From the NCBI GenBank assembly GCA_017615445.1, contig JAGAAD010000076.1, forward strand, positions 1-13,621: 13,621 nucleotides of DNA, read 5' to 3'. The notes below the pieces were generated by a model. It ran no database searches, was not told the origin of the DNA, and was given only the letters and a program-made list of their open reading frames with translations. Each line of letters opens with the position of its first letter. The first letter of the stretch is position 1. Origin of the DNA: Bacteroidales bacterium (GTDB lineage: Bacteria > Bacteroidota > Bacteroidia > Bacteroidales > UBA932). This document shows positions 7,949 through 13,621 of this stretch, one piece after another. The translations under genes were made by a program, and so were the position numbers.

Positions 7949-8533
7949 TTATTTTTCAGATTTTTTTGTGTTGACCGCGGTCATCGCCCGGTCCGGACCC
8001 ACAAAAATCCAGTCCAGAATGCCCTGAGCGACCTTTTTGCAGAGCTCGGGCATTTTTTCTTTTTCTTCCGCGGAAAGTTCGCCCAGGACGTAGTCCACCT
8101 GCTCGCCTTCGTGGAAGTCGTGTCCGACTCCCATCCTGATGCGGCAATACTCTTCAGTGCCTATCAGTTCAGCGATGTTCTTCAGGCCGTTGTGCCCGCC
8201 GTCGCTTCCGTTCCTTCTCATACGGAGGGTTCCGAAGGGGAGGTTAATGTCGTCGCAGATGACGAACAGGCGCTCTTCAGTGACGGGGAGTTTCTGGAGA
8301 TAGTACCTCACGGCGTTTCCGCTGAGGTTCATGTATGTGCTGGGTTTCAGGAGATAGAGCGTGCGGCCCTTGACATTGAGCACTGCCAGATCTCCATACC
8401 TCTGGGTAGTAAAAGAAATGTCGGATGCCTGAGTCCAGGCATCCAACACCATAAATCCCATATTATGGCGGGTCTTGGCATACTCGGGGCCGATATTGCC
8501 GAGCCCCACAACCAGATAGCTCTCGCCAGCCAT
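7949..8533 (-). CDS. pth: Peptidyl-tRNA hydrolase
   Basis: 194 residues. It recycles peptidyl-tRNAs that drop off ribosomes by cleaving the ester bond between peptide and tRNA. Family motifs in order: VVGLGNIGPEYAKTRHNMGF with catalytic H23, KPSTYMNLSG with N69, CDDINLPFG with D94, and NGSDGGHNGLKNI with N115. Length is normal. The start MAGESYLVVGLGN fits the family. It lies 12 bp downstream of rplY on the same strand, the arrangement found in many bacteria, so the two are probably one transcript. Confidence 0.97.
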   Translation of the reverse strand: MAGESYLVVGLGNIGPEYAKTRHNMGFMVLDAWTQASDISFTTQRYGDLAVLNVKGRTLYLLKPSTYMNLSGNAVRYYLQKLPVTEERLFVICDDINLPFGTLRMRRNGSDGGHNGLKNIAELIGTEEYCRIRMGVGHDFHEGEQVDYVLGELSAEEKEKMPELCKKVAQGILDWIFVGPDRAMTAVNTKKSEK

Positions 8534-8545
8534 AATGCGGACCGT

Positions 8546-9130
8546 TTACTCAGCTGCCGCCTCTTCGGTCGCAGCTGCCGCAGTGTTGCGGGTAGCGCGT
8601 ACGCTGCAGATCACTGCATCCTTGTCGGTGAGGATCTGGAGACCAGGGAAACTGAGATCGCCAGCCTTGATCTTCTTGTCCAGACCGAGGTCGGAGATGT
8701 CCACGGTGACGTCGTCCGGAAGGTTCTTCATGAGGCCGCTGACGCGGATCGAACGGGAGTTCTGAGTGAACTTACCGCCGAGCTGAACGCCCTTACTGTG
8801 GCCGGAGACCTTGACGGGAACGTTGATGCTGATGGGCTTGTCCTCGCTCACGGAAAGGAAGTCTACATGGAGGCAGAGGTCCTCTACCGGGTGGAACTGA
8901 AGCTCGTGCAGGATAGCGGTGTGCTTCTGGCCATCGAGGTCGAGGTCAACGATGTGGGAATAAGGGGTGTTGGTAAGACCCTTAAGCTCCTTGGCGTTGA
9001 CTGTGAAGAGAATGTTCTCCATACCTGCACCATAGAGGTTGCAAGGAACGAGACCCTGACGACGGAAAGCCTTGATGGTGGCTTTGTTGCCAACCTGACG
9101 AAGCTGGCCCTTAAGTTCGAAATGCTGCAT
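8546..9130 (-). CDS. rplY: 50S ribosomal protein L25 / general stress protein Ctc
   Basis: 194 residues, the long Ctc (TL5) form: an N-terminal 5S rRNA-binding L25 domain (about 1-92: QGLVPCNLYGAGMENI, ILHELQFHPVEDLCLHVDFL) plus a C-terminal beta domain (VPVKVSGHSKGVQLGG, DDVTVDISDLGLDKKIKAGDL). The tail NTAAAATEEAAAE is Ala/Glu-rich and probably disordered, common for this form. The start is MQHFELKGQLR, preceded by an A-rich stretch instead of a Shine-Dalgarno. It has its own consensus promoter and a structured leader of about 80 nt, both worth noting for a ribosomal protein. pth follows closely. Confidence 0.97.
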   Translation of the reverse strand: MQHFELKGQLRQVGNKATIKAFRRQGLVPCNLYGAGMENILFTVNAKELKGLTNTPYSHIVDLDLDGQKHTAILHELQFHPVEDLCLHVDFLSVSEDKPISINVPVKVSGHSKGVQLGGKFTQNSRSIRVSGLMKNLPDDVTVDISDLGLDKKIKAGDLSFPGLQILTDKDAVICSVRATRNTAAAATEEAAAE

Positions 9131-9158
9131 TTTTTTAAAATTTAAAATGTGTTACTCA

Positions 9159-9206
9159 GTCCGGGTCTTGCCCGGACCCCATTGCACCAAATCGCCTGTG
9201 CGATTT
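9159..9206 (-). promoter_or_regulatory. Candidate structured leader of rplY (two hairpins)
   Basis: Inside the predicted rplY leader, AAATCGC (9189-9195) pairs with GCGATTT (9200-9206) around a 4-nt loop, and GTCCGGG (9159-9165) with CCCGGAC (9171-9177) around a 5-nt loop. Neither is followed by a T-run on the minus strand, so neither is an ordinary terminator for the upstream C11 gene. About 28 nt of A/T-rich sequence separates the second hairpin from the ATG. Ribosomal protein leaders often bind their own product; whether this one does is inference. Confidence 0.5.
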
Positions 9207-9218
9207 CCAAATGCGGCG

Positions 9219-9249
9219 CAAATATAGAAAGAATTATTTACTTGACAAA
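9219..9249 (-). promoter_or_regulatory. Bacteroidota-type promoter of rplY-pth
   Basis: On the minus strand TTTG (9249-9246) and TATATTTG (9226-9219) are separated by 19 bp, a full consensus match. The -33 element lies inside the 3' end of the C11 gene, whose stop is at 9238-9240. The predicted start near 9212-9215 leaves a leader of about 80 nt before the rplY ATG. Confidence 0.75.
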
Positions 9250-10455
9250 ACCTGTCGCAAGATTCCACGAAGTGGACTTGTATCTTTCGGTCAGAACCGG
9301 CCAGTTGCCGGTGGGGAGGAACATGCTGATTCCGCTGTAGGTGCTGATGTGGTTGCCCAGGAACCACTCCGTGGCGTTTTTGTAGAGGACGAGATCCGCC
9401 AGGACGGCGTCCACGGGGGCAAGTTCCGCGTCGGTAGCGCCTAGTTTGACTAGGATGTCCCTGAAATCGAAGTGGTACTGGTAACTGTAGTTGAAACTCT
9501 GCACCTGCGAGGGCTTGAGGGCTCCGATCTGGTCGCGATGCGCTTCGAAGATGGGAGCGCAGGCCTCGGCGAGAGCTTGCATCTTGCTGCAGTCGTAGAG
9601 GCCGACGGTGGCGTCTCCGTTCAGGGCGTTGATGTCGTAGTAGTCCTGGCATAGCCCGACCAGGTCAGGCTTGTCGCCCTGGAGCAGACGCTCGGTCATG
9701 TGGACATAGTCAAAGCCCACGGTGAGCACCTCTCCCGGCGAGGCGGCCAGATAATCGCAGGCGTCGCGCCATTCGTAGGCCACCTCCACGCCGCCCATCA
9801 GGCAGGCGTCCATCACTATGTAGTCCAGATGGTAGGGAAGGGCCTCCCTGAATTCGTCTATATCGATCTGATGGTAGGTGTAGTTCGCATAAGGGCCTTC
9901 GAACTGAGCTCCTATGCTCAGGGGCTGCGCCGCGCCCAGTTCGTCGCTCTTTTTGTAGTCTTTCGGGATCCACCCCGTGCCGTGCGAAGTGTACACAAGA
10001 CCGTAGGAGTCCGAAGGGTACTTGTCCTTGATGTCCGTGAGGACCTTTTTCATAAAGGCGGCATCCACCGACACGCTTTCCTCGGGGTAGACGAAGACGG
10101 TGTCCCGGACTATCTGATCATAGTGCTTGTAAATCCTGAACACTACGGGTTCCTTGGGGGTCTGCCAGTCGTATTTGCCCTCAGAGGCGTGGCTGAAGAC
10201 CACCACCGCTTCGTTTGCCCATTTCTGCGGGATGTAGCCTTCGCAGAGCTGGTCGATGTTCTGGTCCAGATTGGGCTGGAGGTTATTGTAGCCCTCGCTG
10301 TACAGGATCATCAGTTTGTCGAAATGCAGGCCGGTCAGACCCGTCCTCTGCGCCGCCTTCGAAGGACCGGAGGTCGCGAACGGATCAAGGTCCCTGGCGC
10401 AGGAAGAAAGCGCCAGGACTGCCGCTGAGAGTATGATAGCCCACCTGTATTTCAT
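9238..10455 (-). CDS. C11 clostripain-like cysteine peptidase, lipoprotein
   Basis: 405 residues. MKYRW, a hydrophobic stretch and LSSC give a lipoprotein signal with the lipidated Cys at 19. The C11 catalytic pair is visible: H158 in YTSHGTGW and C218 in VMDACLMGGVEVAYEW. Bacteroidota C11 proteases usually cleave after Arg or Lys and many activate by self-cleavage; residues 144-191 between the two motifs contain several Lys, but I cannot name a processing site. The start was set at 10455: a TTG nine bases upstream overlaps the promoter box, and MKYRW begins a normal signal. Surface or periplasmic location is expected. It is transcribed divergently from xerD and followed by rplY on the same strand, but rplY has its own promoter. 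Confidence 0.92.
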   Translation of the reverse strand: MKYRWAIILSAAVLALSSCARDLDPFATSGPSKAAQRTGLTGLHFDKLMILYSEGYNNLQPNLDQNIDQLCEGYIPQKWANEAVVVFSHASEGKYDWQTPKEPVVFRIYKHYDQIVRDTVFVYPEESVSVDAAFMKKVLTDIKDKYPSDSYGLVYTSHGTGWIPKDYKKSDELGAAQPLSIGAQFEGPYANYTYHQIDIDEFREALPYHLDYIVMDACLMGGVEVAYEWRDACDYLAASPGEVLTVGFDYVHMTERLLQGDKPDLVGLCQDYYDINALNGDATVGLYDCSKMQALAEACAPIFEAHRDQIGALKPSQVQSFNYSYQYHFDFRDILVKLGATDAELAPVDAVLADLVLYKNATEWFLGNHISTYSGISMFLPTGNWPVLTERYKSTSWNLATGFVK

Positions 10456-10461
10456 ATCCCG

Positions 10462-10469
10462 CAAAGATA
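10462..10469 (-). promoter_or_regulatory. Candidate -7 box for the C11 peptidase gene
   Basis: Minus-strand TATCTTTG, matching TAnnTTTG, ends 6 nt before the ATG at 10455. Transcription would begin within a few nucleotides of the start codon. No clear -33 TTTG. Confidence 0.5.
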
Positions 10470-10483
10470 GTCATCTTTTTCGT

Positions 10484-10491
10484 TATATTTG
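10484..10491 (+). promoter_or_regulatory. Candidate -7 box for xerD
   Basis: TATATTTG matches TAnnTTTG and ends 7 nt before the xerD ATG at 10499. It lies back to back with the C11 box, 14 bp apart, in the 43-bp gap between the two start codons. No clear -33 TTTG. Confidence 0.5.
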
Positions 10492-10498
10492 CATTTGT

Positions 10499-11395
10499 AT
10501 GGCATCTGCTTCCGACAGAGTTCTGAAAGACTACTCTTATTACCTGAGGGTAGAAAGGGGCATGTCGCTCAACACGGTCAGCTCCTACCGCTCGGACGTG
10601 AAGGCCTTCCTCGGCTGGATGGGGTCGCTGGGCGGGCATGGTTCACTGGCGGCCGTGGACTCGGAAGACATCGCGGCCTTCCTCGCCGCGCATTCGGCCG
10701 GCCTTTCGAAGCGCTCGCAGTCGCGCGAGCTCAGCGCCCTGACTTCGTTCTTCGACTGGCTCGTGCTCGAAGGCGAGCGGAAGGACAACCCCTGCGACCG
10801 GGTGGATTCCCCGAAGATCGGCCGTTATCTCCCGGCCGTGCTGTCCGTAGAGGAGGTCGGTGCAATAATCGACGGCGTGGACACCCGCAGTCCGAAGGGT
10901 GTGCGCGACAAGGCGATCCTGAAGATCCTCTATGGCTGCGGCCTGCGAGTGAGCGAGCTCTGCGGCCTGCTGATCTCGCACGTGTATGTTGAGGAGGGAT
11001 TCGTGCGGGTCGTGGGAAAAGGGAACAAGGAAAGGCTGGTGCCGATGGGGGAGAGCGCCGCTGCGGCCTTCACGGACTGGCTTGAGGTGCGCCCCGAGGC
11101 CTTCGCGCCGGAGTTCTCGGACATCGCTTTCCTGAACCGTTTCGGAAAGCCTCTGAGCAGAATATCAGTCTTTAAGCTTGTCCGCGAATATGCTTTGCAG
11201 GCCGGCGTCACCAAGGAAATCTCTCCGCACACCTTCCGCCACTCATTCGCCACTCACCTCATCGAGAACGGAGCCGATCTCCGAGTGGTCCAGGAAATGC
11301 TGGGGCACGAAAACATCACCACCACCGAAATCTACACTCACATAGACACCGCCACCTGGCAAAGTGCGGTGTTAAAACATCATCCTCGCCGCTGA
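10499..11395 (+). CDS. xerD: Tyrosine recombinase XerD
   Basis: 298 residues, normal for Xer recombinases, which resolve chromosome dimers at dif. An N-terminal SAM-like core-binding domain (about 1-95) precedes the catalytic domain with the full set: R150 (GCGLRVSEL), K174 (VGKGNKER), H244 and R247 (SPHTFRHSFATHL), H270 (LGHENITTTEIYTH) and nucleophile Y279. The ending KHHPRR is more like XerD than XerC, but the two are hard to separate alone. The start at 10499 follows a TATATTTG box; the frame extends upstream only as antisense to the C11 gene. No integrase-type features or attachment site are seen, so this is the housekeeping enzyme and not a mobile element. Confidence 0.93.
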   Translation: MASASDRVLKDYSYYLRVERGMSLNTVSSYRSDVKAFLGWMGSLGGHGSLAAVDSEDIAAFLAAHSAGLSKRSQSRELSALTSFFDWLVLEGERKDNPCDRVDSPKIGRYLPAVLSVEEVGAIIDGVDTRSPKGVRDKAILKILYGCGLRVSELCGLLISHVYVEEGFVRVVGKGNKERLVPMGESAAAAFTDWLEVRPEAFAPEFSDIAFLNRFGKPLSRISVFKLVREYALQAGVTKEISPHTFRHSFATHLIENGADLRVVQEMLGHENITTTEIYTHIDTATWQSAVLKHHPRR

Positions 11396-11444
11396 CGCGG
11401 CTCGGATTCCTCTTTTTATGGTTTTGCGTAAGGCGTGCCGTTCG

Positions 11445-11483
11445 TTTGCGGAAGGTCCACCGTTTTTTGCGGAAGGTCCACCG
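11445..11483 (+). repeat. 18-bp direct repeat, two copies, 21-bp period
   Basis: TTTGCGGAAGGTCCACCG at 11445-11462 and 11466-11483, identical. It lies in the xerD-tdk gap and shares AAGGTCC with the arms of the two hairpins just downstream. Function unknown. Confidence 0.85.
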
Positions 11484-11490
11484 CGGTTTT

Positions 11491-11600
11491 GTTCAAGGTC
11501 CGTTTTTTTCTGGGGGACCTTGAACACCCATTCTGCCCCACACATATCTCAAATGCATTTCGCCCGTTCAAGGTCCGGCAACTTTTAAGGGACCTTGAAC
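11491..11600. repeat. Two copies of a perfect 11-bp-arm hairpin, 75 bp apart
   Basis: GTTCAAGGTCC at 11491-11501 pairs with 11515-11525, and the same arm at 11566-11576 pairs with 11590-11600. Both loops are 13 nt but unrelated in sequence (a T7 run in the first, GGCAACTTTTAAG in the second). Identical arms with different loops suggest the arms are what is kept. They lie between xerD (+) and tdk (-), so could end transcription from either side, but T-runs after the stems are missing. Confidence 0.85.
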
Positions 11601-11614
11601 AAACCAATGCAAAA

Positions 11615-11646
11615 TCCGTCGGCAAAAAGACCATTTTACCGACGGA
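11615..11646 (-). terminator. Probable tdk terminator
   Basis: TCCGTCGG (11615-11622) pairs with CCGACGGA (11639-11646), and the inner A and T tracts extend the stem. On the minus strand the one imperfect inner position becomes a U-G wobble, whereas on the plus strand it is a C-A mismatch, and the stem is followed by TTTTGC. Both favour use by tdk, whose stop is 20 nt away. Its A-tract/T-tract core resembles the palindromes at 472-758. Confidence 0.65.
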
Positions 11647-11666
11647 ATCTGGGATGAGACGCTGAT

Positions 11667-12254
11667 TTATTTCCTGGCCTTGGCGGCCTCTTCGGCGATG
11701 GCTTTGTTGTAGCACTTGCGGCAGAGGGGCTCGTAGACGTCTTTCTCGCCGAGGACGACCAGGTCGTCGCTCTTCGAAAGACGATGGGAATGATTCGCGA
11801 GATCTCCGCATTTCACGCAGATGGCGTGGACCTTACGGACGTCTTCCGCGATTGCCATCAGGGCGGGCATGGGGCCGAATGGCTTGCCCAGGTAGTCCGT
11901 GTCCAGACCGGCGATAATCACCCTGACACCTCTGTTCGCGAGGGTCTGGCAGACCTCCACAAGGTCTTCGCCGAAGAACTGCGCTTCGTCGATACCCACC
12001 ACATCTATGTCCGAAGGAATCTCGAGCATGTGCTTCGGGTCGCTGATAGGGGTGCTCTTGATGCTGTGCAGGTCGTGCGAGACAACCTCCACGTCTGAGT
12101 ATCTGATATCGATTGTAGGCTTGAAGATGGCGATCTTCAGATTTGCGAACTGGGCCCTCTTGAGCCTGCGGATGAGTTCTTCGGTCTTACCGGAAAACAT
12201 TGAGCCGCAAATCACCTCTATGCAGCCCGATCTCTTGTGGTTTTCTGAAAACAT
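11667..12254 (-). CDS. tdk: Thymidine kinase (type II)
   Basis: 195 residues. It phosphorylates thymidine to dTMP in the salvage pathway. The P-loop GSMFSGKT is at 17-24, the DEAQFF segment holds catalytic E90, and the zinc-binding Cys pairs are CVKC (146/149) and CRKC (178/181). [18 protein letters not shown] is the type II nucleoside-binding region. The start was placed at 12254 ([10 protein letters not shown]) because the open frame upstream would run through the promoter and into the divergent gene. The C terminus (EEAAKARK) is charged and normal. Confidence 0.97.
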   Translation of the reverse strand: MFSENHKRSGCIEVICGSMFSGKTEELIRRLKRAQFANLKIAIFKPTIDIRYSDVEVVSHDLHSIKSTPISDPKHMLEIPSDIDVVGIDEAQFFGEDLVEVCQTLANRGVRVIIAGLDTDYLGKPFGPMPALMAIAEDVRKVHAICVKCGDLANHSHRLSKSDDLVVLGEKDVYEPLCRKCYNKAIAEEAAKARK

Positions 12255-12265
12255 TTGTAGTTTTG
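12234..12265 (+). promoter_or_regulatory. Candidate promoter for the 12303-13594 gene pair
   Basis: CTTG at 12234-12237 and TAGTTTTG at 12258-12265 are 20 bp apart, close to the Bacteroidota consensus. Transcription would start near 12270, about 33 nt before the ATG. The element overlaps the first codons of tdk on the other strand. Confidence 0.5.
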
Positions 12266-12276
12266 TGTTTGTCTCA

Positions 12277-12284
12277 CAAAGATA
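12277..12284 (-). promoter_or_regulatory. Candidate -7 box for tdk
   Basis: Minus-strand TATCTTTG, 22 bp upstream of the tdk ATG. Its downstream region crosses the opposing promoter at 12258-12265, so the two promoters overlap. No clear -33 TTTG. Confidence 0.55.
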
Positions 12285-12302
12285 AAAAACGCCCGCAGAA
12301 AA

Positions 12303-12878
12303 ATGGAAAAAACCGCACAAGAAGTTTTCAACGAAATACAAACAACTATCGATCAACTCCGCGCTCAGCTTGATGAGTTGGAGGAAAGGCTCGCCCTGAT
12401 GGTGAAAGAGATCCCCGATCAGGTCGGGGATGACGATGAGATGGAAGAGGAACCGGTTGTTGAAGTTGAACCAGAACCGGAACCCGAAGTAGTTGAGGTT
12501 GAGCCCGAACCCGAACCGGAACCAGTCGAGGAAGCTCCCGAGGCCCCTTCGGAGGAGCCGGTCGACTTGTCGATTGACATGGAAGCCTTAGGTGCGAAAA
12601 CCGTTCCTGATGCGAAGAACTATCAGTGGATGATAGATCTTCCGGGCAGTCCGGTGGCGAATGTGATCAGTGCGATTTCGCTGAACGACCGCGTGCTGTT
12701 CATAAACACTCTGTTCAAGGAGGATCCGTCGCTGTTCCAGCAGACGATAGCCGCATTCAACGGCATGGAAAGCATAGGCGAAGCCATCTCCTATGTGATT
12801 GCGAACTTCCCGGATTGGAATCTTAATTCCGAGGTGGTCTACAGGCTGATGATGGCTGTGCGCAGAAAACTTTCATAA
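12303..12878 (+). CDS. Coiled-coil protein with acidic Glu/Pro linker, function unknown
   Basis: 191 residues, no signal peptide. Residues about 6-36 form a predicted coiled coil ([20 protein letters not shown]). Residues 37-46 ([10 protein letters not shown]) are encoded over a GC-rich palindrome. Residues 47-92 are a Glu/Pro/Val linker with the tandem [11 protein letters not shown] at 52-62 and again from 63. Residues 105-191 form a compact conserved-looking domain ([45 protein letters not shown]). I recall similar C-terminal sequences in Bacteroidales proteins of unknown function but can name no family. The stop overlaps the rsmI start (TAATG), so the two are co-transcribed and perhaps coupled. 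A link to the nucleoid, ribosome or cell division is possible but unsupported. Confidence 0.88.
   Translation: MEKTAQEVFNEIQTTIDQLRAQLDELEERLALMVKEIPDQVGDDDEMEEEPVVEVEPEPEPEVVEVEPEPEPEPVEEAPEAPSEEPVDLSIDMEALGAKTVPDAKNYQWMIDLPGSPVANVISAISLNDRVLFINTLFKEDPSLFQQTIAAFNGMESIGEAISYVIANFPDWNLNSEVVYRLMMAVRRKLS
12411..12431. repeat. Intragenic GC-rich palindrome
   Basis: ATCCCCGA (12411-12418) and TCGGGGAT (12424-12431) form a perfect 8-bp inverted repeat around a 5-nt loop. It is in frame and encodes IPDQVGD of the coiled-coil protein, exactly between the coiled coil and the Glu/Pro linker. The position and sequence suggest a small mobile or repetitive palindrome inserted into a tolerant linker. Confidence 0.6.
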
Positions 12879-13594
12879 TGGCAGGAAGGCTGTACATAGT
12901 GCCCACGCCGGTCGGAAATCTCGCCGACATCACCCTCCGTGCGCTGGAGGTCCTCAAGGAGGCCGATCTCATCCTCGCTGAGGACACGAGGACGACCGGT
13001 TTGCTTCTCGAGCACTATCAGATCAAAGGCCGCCTGCTTTCGCACCATAAATTCAACGAACACCAGACCGTGGGGATGATCAAGGAGCGCATCCTCGGGG
13101 GACTGAACGTGGCCCTGGTCAGCGACGCAGGGACGCCCGGAATCAGCGACCCCGGCTTCCTGCTCGCCCGCGAATGTGCCCGCGAGGGCATAGAGGTCCA
13201 GACGCTCCCCGGCGCCACGGCTTGCATCCCGGCGATAGTTTCGTCCGGCCTGCCGTGCGACCGTTTCTGCTTCGAGGGCTTCCTCCCGCAGAAGAAGGGG
13301 CGGGCGACCCTGCTCGCGCAGCTGGCCTCCGAGCAGCGGACCATGGTCTTTTACGAGTCGCCGCACCGCCTGGCGAAGACTCTCGCGCAGTTCGCCGAGG
13401 TCTTCGGCCCGGACCGCGAGTGCTCCGTCGCCCGCGAAATCTCTAAACTTCACGAAACCCACCACAGGGGAACCTTACAAGAACTAGCGAATTACTTCAA
13501 TGCAAACGAACCAAAAGGCGAGATCGTCATCGTGCTCGCCGGAGCCCCGCAGACGCCGCGCGGGGAACACGTCAACAAGTACCGGGAGCAGTAG
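12878..13594 (+). CDS. rsmI: 16S rRNA (cytidine-1402-2'-O)-methyltransferase
   Basis: 238 residues. It uses SAM to methylate the ribose of C1402 in the 16S rRNA decoding centre. Tetrapyrrole-methylase-fold motifs in order: YIVPTPVGNLADIT (6-19), AEDTR (34-38), VSDAGTPGISDPG (81-93), LPGATACIPAI (110-120), FEGFLPQKKG (132-141), FYESPHR (158-164) and AREISKLHETHHRGTL (185-200). The length fits the shorter version lacking the C-terminal HTH-like extension found in some relatives. The start overlaps the preceding stop by one base. The gene is complete; the window ends 27 bp later with nothing further recognised. Confidence 0.97.
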   Translation: MAGRLYIVPTPVGNLADITLRALEVLKEADLILAEDTRTTGLLLEHYQIKGRLLSHHKFNEHQTVGMIKERILGGLNVALVSDAGTPGISDPGFLLARECAREGIEVQTLPGATACIPAIVSSGLPCDRFCFEGFLPQKKGRATLLAQLASEQRTMVFYESPHRLAKTLAQFAEVFGPDRECSVAREISKLHETHHRGTLQELANYFNANEPKGEIVIVLAGAPQTPRGEHVNKYREQ

Positions 13595-13621
13595 CGCCGG
13601 GACAGTCTTCAAAGTCGGAGC

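Noticed and set aside
7934..9145. 403-codon open frame on the plus strand
   Set aside because: It is antisense to pth and rplY, both unmistakable, and lacks any recognised domain.
9159..9206. Terminator of the C11 peptidase gene
   Set aside because: Neither hairpin has a following T-run on the minus strand, and both lie downstream of a consensus promoter for rplY.
10499..11395. xerD as the integrase of a mobile element
   Set aside because: The sequence is typical of housekeeping Xer, and no attachment-site repeats, excisionase or phage genes are nearby.
11388..11416. xerD terminator (GCCGC/GCGGC around the stop codon, followed by T5)
   Set aside because: The 5-bp stem is short, overlaps the stop codon and is 10 nt from the T-run. 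Too weak to list as a feature.
11491..11600. dif site next to xerD
   Set aside because: The loops of 13 nt are too long and the arms are perfect and duplicated. dif has about 11-bp imperfect arms around a 6-8 bp centre and is usually single.

Overview
The window looks like a chromosomal segment of a GC-rich member of Bacteroidota, most likely an uncultured gut or rumen Bacteroidales. Three things point there. Start sites are preceded by TAnnTTTG boxes, in the clearest cases with a TTTG about 19-20 bp further upstream, which is the Bacteroidota primary-sigma promoter. Leaders are A-rich and lack Shine-Dalgarno sequences. The gene content also fits: a C11 clostripain-like lipoprotein, a secreted C1B aminopeptidase, an rbfA-permease pair and an L25/Ctc-Pth pair. 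The exact genus cannot be told from the sequence alone.

Layout, left to right. rpmH (73-225, +) has its own promoter and a strong terminator. A roughly 600-bp gene-free stretch follows, filled with three kinds of short tandem or palindromic repeat (301-369, 370-498, 523-765). Next come a secreted M6-type metalloprotease and a small unrecognised lipoprotein in translational overlap (827-2937, +). tpiA (-) converges on the lipoprotein, with a 26-bp 3' overlap. A divergent promoter region separates tpiA from the + strand run tyrS, rbfA, LolC/E-like permease and exported C1B peptidase (3750-7825). On the - strand follow pth, rplY and a C11 clostripain-like lipoprotein (7949-10455). xerD (+) diverges from the C11 gene across only 43 bp. 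A second palindrome-rich intergenic region (11396-11666) separates xerD from tdk (-). tdk diverges from an unrecognised coiled-coil/acidic-linker protein that overlaps rsmI (12303-13594, +).

Most genes are housekeeping: translation (rpmH, tyrS, rbfA, rplY, pth, rsmI), glycolysis (tpiA), nucleotide salvage (tdk), chromosome dimer resolution (xerD) and lipoprotein export (LolC/E-like). Between them lie three extracytoplasmic peptidases of three unrelated families (M6, C1B, C11), as expected of a protein-degrading gut anaerobe.

I see no defence island, prophage, CRISPR array or biosynthetic cluster. The most unusual content is a set of intergenic hairpins that share an A-tract/T-tract core while their arms differ in a base-pair-preserving way, found at both ends of the window. 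Other points of interest are a two-hairpin leader before rplY, near-leaderless starts for three genes, and a GC-rich palindrome inside a coding sequence.
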